Shown: positions 6,931 to 14,718, counted from the first letter of the stretch. The stretch is 14,744 nt of DNA from Asaia bogorensis (GCA_945874515.1 CAMCHA010000012.1:1-14744); one strand, 5' to 3'. Numbers and translations: made by a program. The notes: generated by a model from the letters alone, not told the origin.

Positions 6931-6960
6931 ACAAAACACCGCAGCAATCACGCTGCGGTG
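6929..6960 (-). terminator. Rho-independent terminator of flagellin 2
   Basis: A perfect 9-bp stem (6937-6945 with 6952-6960, CACCGCAGC/GCTGCGGTG) has a 6-nt loop and is followed on the minus strand by TTTTGTT. It lies 56 bp past the flagellin 2 stop and should separate the two flagellin transcripts. Confidence 0.85.
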
Positions 6961-6974
6961 CTAAAATTTCTTGC

Positions 6975-6998
6975 TGCGATCCAAAGGGGCGGATCGCA
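6975..6998. other. Second stem-loop downstream of flagellin 2
   Basis: TGCGATCC 6975-6982 pairs with GGATCGCA 6991-6998 around an 8-nt loop, 18 bp past the flagellin 2 stop and just before the main terminator. There is no clear U-tract. It may stabilise the abundant flagellin mRNA or assist termination. Confidence 0.5.
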
Positions 6999-7015
6999 AA
7001 AGCCATTCAGCTGGT

Positions 7016-7846
7016 TCAGCGACCAAACAGGGAAATCAGCGCCTGTGGTGCTTGGTTGGTGATTGAAAGCGTTTGCGTGCCAAGCTGCTGGCGAATCTGC
7101 AGAGCCTGAAGACGCGCTGCTTCCTTAGCGATATCGGCATCAATCAAGGCGCCAAGCCCGCCTTCAATGGCATCAAGCTTGTCGCGATTATAACCGATCT
7201 GGGAATCAACATAGCGCGAATCGGCCCCCAATCGATTGAGCGCGTCATTGATCGCTTTGTTGATATCGGTCCAGTTTCCAGTAATGGCCGCCTGCGCAGC
7301 CGTCGCATCAACCGGTGCGGCATCCACAACAAAATCTGTCGCGCCATCAAAGGCGGCGAGAGTAAGCGTAGTGCCTTGCTCATTGCGAATGGTAACGATA
7401 TCGCCGCCACCCGTAGCAACATTTGTCGAAAGCAAGGTGCGTCCATTATAGGTTGCGTCATCAATGAAGCGCTCGATCTGTGTTTTCAACTGATCATACT
7501 GTTGTTCGTATTGATCGCGCTGTTCATCATTGATCGTACCGTCGGCAAGGCGCGTCAAAACCGTCCGCACCTCCACCATGGTTGTCGAAACCTGCCCCAG
7601 GCTCGTGAGCGTGACGTCAATGATACCCTTTAGACCGCCCAATTGCTCATTGGCAGCGGTCAGGCCGGCAACGTCACCACGCACGGATTGGGCGACAGCA
7701 AACGCGCCACCATCATCCTTGGCATCGGCAACACGGAACCCGGTCGAAACACGCTTCTGCACTGCGGCAAGCGCGTCATTGGTCCTGTTCAAGGACTGAA
7801 GGGCGGTCATCGCCCCAATATTGGTATTAACGGAATTCAGATTCAT
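7016..7846 (-). CDS. Flagellin 2 (short alphaproteobacterial type)
   Basis: A 276-residue flagellin and close paralogue of the downstream gene: both carry GAMTALQSLNRTNDAL near the N-terminus, VADAKDDGGAFAVAQ, VRTVLTRLADGTI and ARLQALQIRQQLG. They diverge mainly in the central segment (about residues 140-200), the surface-exposed part of the filament. The product is a filament structural subunit secreted through the flagellar export apparatus. ATG 7846 follows AAGGGA, which sits in a small hairpin (7847-7857). Two terminator-like stems follow the stop. No other flagellar genes are in the window, so these look like a detached flagellin locus. Which paralogue dominates the filament cannot be told. 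Confidence 0.95.
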   Translation of the reverse strand: MNLNSVNTNIGAMTALQSLNRTNDALAAVQKRVSTGFRVADAKDDGGAFAVAQSVRGDVAGLTAANEQLGGLKGIIDVTLTSLGQVSTTMVEVRTVLTRLADGTINDEQRDQYEQQYDQLKTQIERFIDDATYNGRTLLSTNVATGGGDIVTIRNEQGTTLTLAAFDGATDFVVDAAPVDATAAQAAITGNWTDINKAINDALNRLGADSRYVDSQIGYNRDKLDAIEGGLGALIDADIAKEAARLQALQIRQQLGTQTLSITNQAPQALISLFGR

Positions 7847-7857
7847 GGGATTTTCCC
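7847..7857 (-). promoter_or_regulatory. Flagellin 2 ribosome-binding-site hairpin
   Basis: GGGA and TCCC pair around an AAA loop immediately before the ATG, covering the Shine-Dalgarno bases. Compared with flagellin 1 (GGAA/TTCC) one pair has changed from A-T to G-C on both sides, a compensatory change. A second small stem CCCG/CGGG lies just upstream at 7868-7880. Confidence 0.45.
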
Positions 7858-8030
7858 TTCGCTGCGCCCGGTTTTCGGGACAACGTCAATTTCTCAGAGG
7901 GAAATGAAAAAGCAGTTAAATAAACTATTGAAAAACCACGTTTTTTATTTAAATTCGGTAAAAATGCTCTCTTGGTCTTAGGTTTTCTCAATCATAAATG
8001 GATACAGCCCGGGCGGCCCTAAGCCACGAA
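7858..8030. promoter_or_regulatory. Flagellin 2 leader and promoter region
   Basis: The spacer between the cold-shock gene terminator and flagellin 2 is AT-rich (about 7900-8000) and must contain the flagellin 2 promoter. On the minus strand a CTAAG...CCGAA pair near 7980-7950 weakly recalls a sigma-28 promoter, but the spacing is off by about two bases. No other gene or repeat is seen here. Confidence 0.3.
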
Positions 8031-8060
8031 AAAAGCGAGGAGGCATGCCCCCTCGCTTTT
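8031..8060 (-). terminator. Rho-independent terminator of the cold-shock gene
   Basis: A perfect 10-bp stem, AAAAGCGAGG 8031-8040 with CCTCGCTTTT 8051-8060, has a 10-nt loop. On the minus strand it runs into TTTTTTC, and it begins 47 bp after the stop at 8107. Confidence 0.85.
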
Positions 8061-8106
8061 CACATCACATCATCAGCGCCGCCCAAAAGCCGCACAGCGA
8101 AGTGAT

Positions 8107-8970
8107 TCAGTCCTTCATATTCACGGCTTGGCGGCCGCGCTGGCCGTCACGCACTTCAAGCGCTACTTTTTCGCCCTGCTGCACATCCTGCTTGCCGGCG
8201 CGTTGCAGCACCGAAGAATGCAGAAAGACATCCTGGCCGCCATCTTCCGGCGTCACGAAGCCAAAGCCGCGCACTTGGTCAAACCACTTGACCGTGCCGG
8301 CGACGTCGTAGGTCGGGCCGCCTTCATCGCGGCTGAATTCGCGCCGCGGCGGTGGACGATCCCCGAAGTCACGACGTGGGGGACGATCACCAAAGCCACC
8401 GGCACCAGCACCGCCGCCACCGAAACCGCCGGCAGCGCCACCGCCGAAGTCACGACGTGGAGGGCGATCACCAAAATCGCGACGCGGGGGACGATCCCCA
8501 AAGCCGCCGCCACCACCATTGAAGCCGCCGCCGCCACCACCGAAGCCGCCGCCGCCACCGAAATCACGGCGCGGGGGGCGATCCCCGAAATCGCGGCGCG
8601 GGGGACGATCCCCAAAGCCACCACCGCCGCCGAATTCACGACGCGGGGGGCGCGCTTCGCCACCGCCTTCGCCCTTCTTCAGCTGCATGATCCGCGTGAT
8701 CAGGCGCCGGCCCTGCCGGTCAGAACCCATCTCGCAGACCAGCTTATCGCCGGTATCTGGCAGCTCAATGCCTGATTCTGTCAGGGCAGAGGCGTGAAAA
8801 AACACATCTTGCCCATCTGGTCCCAGTACGAAGCCGAAGCCTTTACGGGAGTTATACCACTTCACCTCGGCCTCGATCGGCCCGGTGCTGTCCTGGTGCT
8901 CGTTTTCAGGAAACACTTTTTTACTATCCACACAAAAATGACCGCAGCGCGCGGGATGCAACGCCGCCAC
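8107..8970 (-). CDS. Double cold-shock-domain RNA-binding protein with long GFGDRPPRRD repeat linker
   Basis: Two cold-shock domains, each an OB-fold that binds single-stranded nucleic acid. Domain 1 (about residues 32-95 from the GTG at 8970) has RNP1-like KGFGFV and RNP2-like VFFHA; domain 2 (about 222-286) has RGFGFV and VFLHS. Between them lies a roughly 110-residue low-complexity linker of Gly-rich tracts and six GDRPPRR-type units arranged as three doublets, rich in Gly, Arg and Phe and likely disordered. Double-domain proteins are usual in alphaproteobacteria, but I know them with much shorter linkers. The start is uncertain: no in-frame ATG exists upstream of domain 1, and GTG at 8970, 8931 and 8916 are candidates. 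GTG 8916 leaves the domain intact and is overlapped by an inverted repeat. Probably an RNA chaperone in the cytoplasm. Confidence 0.9.
   Translation of the reverse strand: MAALHPARCGHFCVDSKKVFPENEHQDSTGPIEAEVKWYNSRKGFGFVLGPDGQDVFFHASALTESGIELPDTGDKLVCEMGSDRQGRRLITRIMQLKKGEGGGEARPPRREFGGGGGFGDRPPRRDFGDRPPRRDFGGGGGFGGGGGGFNGGGGGFGDRPPRRDFGDRPPRRDFGGGAAGGFGGGGAGAGGFGDRPPRRDFGDRPPPRREFSRDEGGPTYDVAGTVKWFDQVRGFGFVTPEDGGQDVFLHSSVLQRAGKQDVQQGEKVALEVRDGQRGRQAVNMKD
8337..8652 (-). repeat. Coding tandem repeat in cold-shock protein linker
   Basis: The DNA encodes three doublets of GDRPPRRDF-like units separated by poly-Gly stretches with scattered Phe. The near-identical nucleotide units could allow length change by slippage or recombination. 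Confidence 0.85.
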
Positions 8971-9000
8971 ATGCCATCATGACACTTCGTTTCCTGAAAA
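8903..9000 (-). promoter_or_regulatory. Cold-shock gene leader: spaced 12-bp inverted repeat
   Basis: TTTTCAGGAAAC (8903-8914 on the plus strand) is the exact reverse complement of 8989-9000, separated by 74 nt. In the mRNA the 5' arm, which contains AGGA, could pair with the 3' arm covering codons just after the candidate GTG start at 8916. Such long-range pairing in a 5' leader is a known way for cold-shock genes to sense temperature; here it is inferred only. Confidence 0.5.
8924..8980 (-). other. Possible leader ORF, 18 codons, before cold-shock gene
   Basis: ATG 8980 opens a short frame, MMACGGVASRALRSFLCG, ending in TAG 7 nt before the candidate GTG 8916. AGGA lies 11 nt upstream. It lies between the arms of the inverted repeat and overlaps the longer GTG-8970 reading in another frame, so only one of the two is likely used. 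It may be chance. Confidence 0.25.
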
Positions 9001-9033
9001 GCGAGAAAAATCTTAAGTGCGGCGCTGCAAAAG

Positions 9034-10308
9034 CTAAAAAAATGCCTTGAAACGCCGCGAGTCGAAGGCGGCGATAGGGATAGGCGGCGCGCGGCCAGCC
9101 AGAAGTGCTGCCACCACCTCCCCCGTCCGGGCTGCGGCGACAAGACCTGTATGGCCATGACCAAAGGCATGGATCACATCCGACGTGGCGCGGGATGGGC
9201 CAAGGCAAGGCATACCATCAGGCATGGAAGGCCGATGCCCCAGCCAGAACTCGATCCGGTCCGCCGGAATCTCCTTGGGCAGGCCCGGAAAACAGCTGAG
9301 CAGATGGTTTTTCAGAATTTCTGCGCGTTGCCAATTGGGGGCGGCGTCAATCCCGGCAATCTCCACCTGGCCAGCACAACGTAGCCCGCGCGCGGTGCGC
9401 ATGATGGACATCTTCCCATCCGATGGCATCAACCCATGGCGCGGCGCCACTTCAGGCGCGCTTATTTCAGCGTGATAGCCGCGTTCGCTCTCCAGCGGCA
9501 CATCATCCCCGGCGGCGCGCGCCATCGGCTTGGAATGCACCCCAGCGGCGATCACGGCGGCATCACAGGTGACCTCCCCCTGCCCTGTTGTCACAGCGCA
9601 AAGCCGGCCAGCTTGAATGCGAAAGCCTATGGCGTAATCGCGCACAAGTTTTGCGCCTTCGGCTTGGGCTAGCCCTATCAGCGCAGCAACATAAGGGCCG
9701 GGGTCGGTGCAATGCCCCCCCTCATCCACGAAAACCGCGAAGCCGTAGCGGCGGTCCAGATCAGGCTCCCGTTGGCGTAGCTCATCCGCGTCAAGTTCAA
9801 TCCAGCGCACGCCGACCTGGTGGCGGATGTCCCAGGCTTTTCTCTCAGCCTCAAAATCGGCGCGGGAGGGATAGATGTACATCAACCCCCGCCTTTCGAT
9901 CAGATGGCCCACCCCGGCCTGTTCCGCCAGCGCCTGATGCAGCCGGGGCGCATCCTGCACCAGTGGGCGGAGCGCATGGGCGGTCTTCGCCACATCCTCC
10001 CACCGCCAGCCAGAGGCGAGGTAGCGGATCAGCCAAGGTGCGACCTTCGGCAGATAACCCCAGCGAATGGCCAGCGGGCCGAGCGGGTCCGCGAGGAATT
10101 TCGGCAGCTTCTTCCAAATGCCCGGGACCGCCGGCGGTATCACCGACATGGGGCTGAGCCAGCAGCCATTGCCATAGGATGCCGCTTGTTCCCCGCCTGG
10201 GTCAGCGGGGTCCAGAATGGTGACGCGGTAGCCTTCCTTCAGTGCAGCTAGCGCTGAGGCCGCGCCAACAGCGCCGGCACCGATGATAACGACATGCCGT
10301 GCCGCCAT
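9034..10308 (-). CDS. DadA-like FAD-dependent D-amino acid dehydrogenase / oxidoreductase
   Basis: A 424-residue DAO-family flavoprotein. The N-terminus HVVIIGAGAVGAASALAALK is the FAD Rossmann motif (GxGxxG, residues 10-15), followed by an acidic residue at the end of the second strand (TILDP) and the ASYGNGCWLSP stretch typical of DadA relatives. The C-terminal WLGHRPSMPDGMPCLGPS and FGHGHTGLVAAARTGEVVA are the second FAD/substrate region of this subgroup. Members oxidise D-amino acids or other secondary amines, delivering electrons to quinone or oxygen; substrate cannot be fixed here. The ATG lies 2 bp after the stop of the upstream gene, so the two are co-transcribed and probably coupled. 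No downstream terminator is obvious before the cold-shock gene. Confidence 0.9.
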   Translation of the reverse strand: MAARHVVIIGAGAVGAASALAALKEGYRVTILDPADPGGEQAASYGNGCWLSPMSVIPPAVPGIWKKLPKFLADPLGPLAIRWGYLPKVAPWLIRYLASGWRWEDVAKTAHALRPLVQDAPRLHQALAEQAGVGHLIERRGLMYIYPSRADFEAERKAWDIRHQVGVRWIELDADELRQREPDLDRRYGFAVFVDEGGHCTDPGPYVAALIGLAQAEGAKLVRDYAIGFRIQAGRLCAVTTGQGEVTCDAAVIAAGVHSKPMARAAGDDVPLESERGYHAEISAPEVAPRHGLMPSDGKMSIMRTARGLRCAGQVEIAGIDAAPNWQRAEILKNHLLSCFPGLPKEIPADRIEFWLGHRPSMPDGMPCLGPSRATSDVIHAFGHGHTGLVAAARTGEVVAALLAGRAPPIPIAAFDSRRFKAFF

Positions 10309-10310
10309 GC

Positions 10311-10961
10311 TCAGCGCGTCCGGGCCTTGGCGGTGGTCTTGACGGCGCCAGATTGCACAGGCTGTCCGCCCAAATACTTATCCAGGAAGAACATACGGTC
10401 CTGGCCCCAGAGGAACAGGTCATCACAAACATAGGTCGGCGCGCCGAAGACGCCGCGGGCGATGGAGTCGTGGTTGTTGCGGTCAAACTCCGCCTGGATG
10501 CTGGCGCTTTCTTCTTCACGGTGCAGGCTTTCGCCCGGCATGCCCTGTTCTTCGGCGATGGCAACGCGGATGTGCGGGTCCGCAATGTCGCGGTCTTCCA
10601 GCCAAAGTGCGGTCAGCAGGGCATGGGAGAGCCGCATGGCGTCCATGCCGCGCGCCGCGGCCGCCATGACCATCTGCCCGGCTTGGCGCTGATCCGATGG
10701 CGGGTAGTGTTTGGGCTTCAGCTTGATGGGGATGTCGAGATGGAGCGCCCAACGGTCCAGTTCCAGCGCGTGGTAATCCTGGCGCGGTTCCGGGCGGGTG
10801 CGGAGTGGTATCCCCCCAGTATGCGGCACCACCAGGCGAAAATCATAGGGGCGAAGCACCAGATTGGCACCATGGCGCTTGATGATCTCGTTCAATTGCT
10901 TGCCGCCCAGATACATCCAGGGGGAGGAGAGCGTGTAGAAGCATTCAACGGTTTTGCTCAT
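10311..10961 (-). CDS. DsbA-fold 2-hydroxychromene-2-carboxylate isomerase-like protein
   Basis: A 216-residue thioredoxin/DsbA-fold protein of the kappa-class GST / HCCA isomerase family. The N-terminal YTLSSPWMYLGG carries SSP where DsbA would have CxxC; this Ser (about residue 13) activates glutathione in the family. The C-terminal GVFGAPTYVCDDLFLWGQDR is the second hallmark (cis-Pro loop and WGQDR). HCCA isomerases act in naphthalene breakdown, but many relatives serve unrelated glutathione-dependent isomerisations, and no aromatic-degradation genes are here. Start ATG 10961 lies 4 bp after the upstream stop with AAGG at 8 nt; the longer frame to 11174 overlaps the neighbour and is rejected. 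Confidence 0.88.
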   Translation of the reverse strand: MSKTVECFYTLSSPWMYLGGKQLNEIIKRHGANLVLRPYDFRLVVPHTGGIPLRTRPEPRQDYHALELDRWALHLDIPIKLKPKHYPPSDQRQAGQMVMAAAARGMDAMRLSHALLTALWLEDRDIADPHIRVAIAEEQGMPGESLHREEESASIQAEFDRNNHDSIARGVFGAPTYVCDDLFLWGQDRMFFLDKYLGGQPVQSGAVKTTAKARTR

Positions 10962-10965
10962 GGCA

Positions 10966-11370
10966 TTAGCCTTTCGCGACGCGACCTGGATCGGTTTGCG
11001 CCAATAGTGAGACATGCGCGGAGACAACGCGCCAGCCCTGGCCTGGGATGCGCGCCATGATCTTGGTCTCGCGCCCCACAAGGCCGCTATCCAGGCGTTG
11101 GAATTCCAGATTGGTGGTGGCAAAATCATGCCCGAACGTTGTGATGTGGATCTTCTTCTGCGCGCGCGGCGCATAGATTTTCACGCTGGCGCGAAAGGCG
11201 CGGATGGCTTCGATGCCATAAAGCAGTTCCGTGATGCCATAACGCACCACGCGCGGGTCATCCCAGAAGCTGCTATCCAGCACCGCGCTGTCATTGGCGG
11301 CGATGGCGGCTTCGTACCTGTCAAACACCGCGCGGACTTCCGCGAGGATGTCGGGATTATTGATTTCCAT
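10966..11370 (-). CDS. HpxZ/AtzH-like (DUF3225, SnoaL-like fold) protein
   Basis: A 134-residue small alpha+beta barrel protein. The sequence from EVRAVFDRYEAAIAANDSAV through FWDDPRVVRYG, LYGIEAIRAFRA, ITTFGHDFATTNLEF and GWRVVSAHVSLL matches the HpxZ/AtzH family as I know it: HpxZ is linked to oxalurate catabolism and AtzH to cyanuric acid degradation with the AtzE amidase. No amidase is visible here. ATG 11370 follows GGAG by 8 nt; the frame extending to 11487 runs through the upstream terminator and is rejected. It is the first gene of a three-gene operon (gaps of 4 and 2 bp). The family's exact biochemical role is poorly defined. Confidence 0.82.
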   Translation of the reverse strand: MEINNPDILAEVRAVFDRYEAAIAANDSAVLDSSFWDDPRVVRYGITELLYGIEAIRAFRASVKIYAPRAQKKIHITTFGHDFATTNLEFQRLDSGLVGRETKIMARIPGQGWRVVSAHVSLLAQTDPGRVAKG

Positions 11371-11440
11371 GGCGCCTACTCCCGCAGTTACTATTGCGAT
11401 CATGGCGCAGAAGCGCGCGTGGGACCAGCGGGCACGACTC

Positions 11441-11472
11441 AAAAACGAAAATGGCGACCCGAAGGCCGCCAT
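11441..11472 (-). terminator. Rho-independent terminator of the molybdenum hydroxylase operon
   Basis: On the minus strand a 9-bp stem (11464-11472 with 11451-11459, one G-U pair) is capped by a TTCG tetraloop and followed by TTTCGTTTTT. It begins 27 bp after the FAD-subunit stop and marks the end of that operon. Confidence 0.9.
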
Positions 11473-11499
11473 CACGTGTTTTGCCAAAGGCGAGAGGGC

Positions 11500-12291
11500 T
11501 TAGCCAGCAGCCACTAGAGCGCGCTTGGCCATCACGCCCACCAGATGGGCGCGATATTCAGCGCTGCCATGGATATCGCTATTCAGCCCATCGGCCGATT
11601 GCGCAATGCCGGCCACGGCGTTGCCGGACCAACCGCCCGCAAGCGCCTTTTCCATATCCGCCTGACGGAACACACAAGGCCCGGCGCCATTCACCGCAAC
11701 CCGCACGCCGCCTGTGCCCTTGGAGATGAAAACGCCCGCCATGACATAGCGGCTGGCCGGGTTCTTCATCTTGGCGTAGCCGGCCTTCTCCGGGATGGGG
11801 AATTCAACCGCCACCAGGATTTCATCCGCCGCCAAGGCAGTGGTGAACATGCCTTGGAAGAAATCATCGGCCGCGATCTTGCGCTTATTGGTGTGGATGG
11901 TGGCGCCAAGGCCGAGCACCGCCGCCGGATAATCCGCCGCCGGGTCGTTGTTGGAAACCGAACCGCCAATCGTGCCGCGATTGCGCACCTGCACATCGCC
12001 GATATGCGATGCCATGAAAGCCAAAGCCGGAATGGCCGCCTTCACTTCCGCGCTATTGGCGACTTCCACATGCCGCGTCAGCGCGCCGATGATGATGGCA
12101 TTACCTTCGCGGCGAATGCCCTTCATTTCCGCAACACCGGAAAGATCCACCAACGCTGATGGCTTGTTCAGCCGGTGCTTCAGCGCCGGGATCAGCGTGT
12201 GCCCGCCAGAAACCGCCTTGGCATCCGGATCAGCCAGCAGCTTTGCGGCTTCGGCCAGGCTGGTAGGCTTATGATAAGCGAAGTCATACAT
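11500..12291 (-). CDS. CoxM/CutM-like FAD-binding subunit of molybdenum hydroxylase
   Basis: A 263-residue FAD subunit of the xanthine dehydrogenase/CO dehydrogenase family, passing electrons from the iron-sulfur subunit to the final acceptor. It shows both FAD-binding signatures: SGGHTLIP (28-35, usual AGGHSLLP) and TIGGS (107-111), with the preceding IGDVQVRNRG loop and the following NNDPAADYPAA. It lacks some C-terminal length compared with the 288-residue CoxM. ATG 12291 lies 12 bp after the large-subunit stop and follows AAAGGA, so the two are co-transcribed. Cytoplasmic. The substrate is decided by the large subunit. Confidence 0.93.
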   Translation of the reverse strand: MYDFAYHKPTSLAEAAKLLADPDAKAVSGGHTLIPALKHRLNKPSALVDLSGVAEMKGIRREGNAIIIGALTRHVEVANSAEVKAAIPALAFMASHIGDVQVRNRGTIGGSVSNNDPAADYPAAVLGLGATIHTNKRKIAADDFFQGMFTTALAADEILVAVEFPIPEKAGYAKMKNPASRYVMAGVFISKGTGGVRVAVNGAGPCVFRQADMEKALAGGWSGNAVAGIAQSADGLNSDIHGSAEYRAHLVGVMAKRALVAAG

Positions 12292-12303
12292 GGCTATGGT
12301 CCT

Positions 12304-14694
12304 TTATTCTGCCGCCGCGCGGCGGCCGCTATTGATGATCTGCCAGACTTTCGCCGGGGTCGCCGGCATTTCGACATGCGTCACGCCATAATCGGAAAGC
12401 GCATCCACCACCGCATTGATAACGGCAGGCGGGGAGCCAATGGCCCCCACTTCGCCGCAACCCTTCACCCCAAGCGGGTTATGGGTGCAAAGCGTGGTGT
12501 GGGTCGCAACCGAAACGGAAGGCAGATCATCCGCCCTTGGCAAGGTGTAATCCATCATGGAACCAGACAGCAGCTGGCCATCAGCGTCATAGACGCAGGT
12601 TTCAAGCAATGCCTGCCCAATCCCCTGCGCGACGCCGCCTTGCACTTGGCCTTCCACGATCATGGGGTTGATCACGCGGCCCACATCATCCACGGCGGTG
12701 AAACTAATCACGGAGGTGCGGCCGGTTTCGGGATCAATCTCCACTTCCGCGATATGGCAGCCACCCGGATAGGTGAAGTTCTTCGGGTCATAGAAGGCAG
12801 TTTCTTCCAGGCCCGGTTCCAATTCATCGATCGGATAATTGTGCGGCACATAGGCCGCGACGCTTATATCCACCAGCGCCTTGGTCTTATCCGTGCCCGC
12901 CACGCGGAAAGTGCCGCGATCGAATTCGATGTCGTCCACCGAGGCTTCCATGAGATGCGCCGCGATGCGCTTGCCCTTGGCGATGATCTTATCCATCGCC
13001 TTCATCATGGCGCTGCCGCCAACGGCAAGGCTACGCGACCCATAGGTCCCCATGCCGAAGGGCACCTTGGCAGTATCGCCATGTACGATATCAACCTGCG
13101 CCACTGGCACGCCGAGCTTATCAGCCACTAGCTGCGCGAAGGTGGTTTCGTGGCCCTGGCCATGGCTATGGGAACCGGTCAACACCGTCACGCTGCCGGT
13201 TGGGTGCACGCGGATGGTGCCCACTTCATAAAGCCCCGCGCGGGCGCCCAGGCTGCCGACCACGGCGGAAGGCGCAATACCGCAGGCTTCCACATAGGTG
13301 GAACAGCCAATGCCGCGCAGCTTGCCGCGCTTGGCTGCTTCCGCGCGACGTGCCGGGAAGCCGGCCCAATCCGAAGAAGCCAGAGCCTGTTCCAGGGTCG
13401 CGTGGTAATTGCCGCTGTCATATTGCAGCGCAACTGGCGTCTGATAGGGGAATTGATCGGGCTGGATGAAGTTCCGCCGACGGAGTTCCACCCTATCAAT
13501 GCCGGTTTGCTTGGCGGCCACATCCATCAGGCGTTCCAGCAGGAAGGTCGCTTCCGGCCGGCCAGCGCCGCGATAGGCATCCACCGGCACGGTATTGGTG
13601 AAAACGGCCTTCACTTCGCAATAGATGACGGGCGTGGTGTACACGCCAGACAGCAGCGTGGCGTAAAGATAGGTCGGCACACAGGGCGCGAAGGTGGAAA
13701 GATAGGCGCCCATATTGGCCTGGGTTGCAACGCGCAGCCCTAGTATCTTGCCATTCGCATCCAGCGCCAATTCGGCGTGGCTGACATGGTCGCGCCCATG
13801 CGCATCCGACATGAAGCTTTCTGTGCGATCCGCGGTCCAGCGCACCGGGCGACCAAGCTTGCCGGCAGACCAGGTGACGACGGCTTCTTCCGCATAATGG
13901 TAGATCTTGCTGCCAAAGCCACCGCCGACATCAGGCGCTATCACGCGCAGCTTCGATTCCGGCAAATGCAGCACATGCGCGCCCATCAGCAGGCGAATGA
14001 CATGCGGGTTCTGGCTGGTGGTGGTGAGCGTGTAATCGCCCGTCGTGCGATCAAACTCGCCCACCGCAGAACGGGGTTCCATGGCATTCGGGATCAGGCG
14101 GTTATTCACCAGATCGAACTTGACCACATGCGTGGCGCCAGCGAAGGCGGCATCCACCAAGGCCTTGTCGCCGATATGCCAATCATAGCAAAGATTGCCG
14201 GCGACACCGTCATGAATGGCGGCGGCACCGGGCTTCAGCGCGGCTGCCATGGTGGCGGCGGCAGGCAGCACATCATAATCAACAATGATGGCCTCCGCAG
14301 CATCGCGCGCCTGCTGGCGTGTGGCGGCGATGGCAACCGCCACCTGGTCACCTACATGGCGCACCTTGCCCTGCGCCAGCACGGGGTGCGGCGGTTCTGC
14401 CATTGGCGAACCATCCTTGTTGTGGATCTGCCAGCCGCAAGGCAGGCCGCCCACTCCATCCTTCGCCATATCGGCGCCGGTATAGATTTCCACCACACCC
14501 GGCATGGAAGCCGCGGCCGAGATATCTATGGATTTGATGCGCGCATGGGCATGCGGGCTGCGCAGGATCCAGGCATGCAACTGCCCGGGCTTATCCGCAT
14601 CATCCGTGTAAGCGCCACGACCCTGAAGGAAGCGGAAATCTTCCTTGCGGCGGACGCTGGCCCCGATGCCTTCAAACGGTGTTACCACGTTCAT
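12304..14694 (-). CDS. CoxL-like molybdopterin-binding large subunit, form II
   Basis: A 796-residue catalytic subunit of a molybdenum hydroxylase. Features in order: the N-terminal [19 protein letters not shown] typical of CoxL relatives; DVGGGFGSK (255-263); the active-site loop AYRGAGR (373-379); the pterin-contacting [14 protein letters not shown] (508-521); and [14 protein letters not shown] with the base Glu748. True form I CO dehydrogenase carries AYxCSFR with a copper-ligating Cys; AYRGAGR defines the form II group, whose physiological substrate is usually not CO. ATG 14694 follows GGGAGG by 8 nt. An iron-sulfur (CoxS) subunit is required and is probably just outside the window. Family very secure, substrate unknown. 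Confidence 0.95.
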   Translation of the reverse strand: MNVVTPFEGIGASVRRKEDFRFLQGRGAYTDDADKPGQLHAWILRSPHAHARIKSIDISAAASMPGVVEIYTGADMAKDGVGGLPCGWQIHNKDGSPMAEPPHPVLAQGKVRHVGDQVAVAIAATRQQARDAAEAIIVDYDVLPAAATMAAALKPGAAAIHDGVAGNLCYDWHIGDKALVDAAFAGATHVVKFDLVNNRLIPNAMEPRSAVGEFDRTTGDYTLTTTSQNPHVIRLLMGAHVLHLPESKLRVIAPDVGGGFGSKIYHYAEEAVVTWSAGKLGRPVRWTADRTESFMSDAHGRDHVSHAELALDANGKILGLRVATQANMGAYLSTFAPCVPTYLYATLLSGVYTTPVIYCEVKAVFTNTVPVDAYRGAGRPEATFLLERLMDVAAKQTGIDRVELRRRNFIQPDQFPYQTPVALQYDSGNYHATLEQALASSDWAGFPARRAEAAKRGKLRGIGCSTYVEACGIAPSAVVGSLGARAGLYEVGTIRVHPTGSVTVLTGSHSHGQGHETTFAQLVADKLGVPVAQVDIVHGDTAKVPFGMGTYGSRSLAVGGSAMMKAMDKIIAKGKRIAAHLMEASVDDIEFDRGTFRVAGTDKTKALVDISVAAYVPHNYPIDELEPGLEETAFYDPKNFTYPGGCHIAEVEIDPETGRTSVISFTAVDDVGRVINPMIVEGQVQGGVAQGIGQALLETCVYDADGQLLSGSMMDYTLPRADDLPSVSVATHTTLCTHNPLGVKGCGEVGAIGSPPAVINAVVDALSDYGVTHVEMPATPAKVWQIINSGRRAAAE

Positions 14695-14718
14695 TATTGT
14701 CGCCTCCCATCAGGTTGA

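Noticed and set aside
7950..7982. Sigma-28 flagellar promoter upstream of flagellin 2
   Set aside because: The CTAAG and CCGAA elements are only partial matches and the spacing is about two bases too long; left as a weak note, not called.
8337..8652. Regular repeats resembling a CRISPR array or non-coding satellite
   Set aside because: The units keep the reading frame of the cold-shock protein and encode GDRPPRR repeats; there are no unique spacers of constant length.
12175..13131. 318-residue open frame on the plus strand
   Set aside because: It is antisense to two real genes and crosses their boundary; composition is that of a shadow frame.
12304..14694. Calling the large subunit a genuine aerobic CO dehydrogenase
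   Set aside because: The active-site loop is AYRGAGR without the copper-ligating Cys of form I enzymes.
13777..14718. 313-residue open frame on the plus strand
   Set aside because: It lies opposite the CoxL-like gene, whose motifs are clear on the minus strand; there is no domain or ribosome binding site support.
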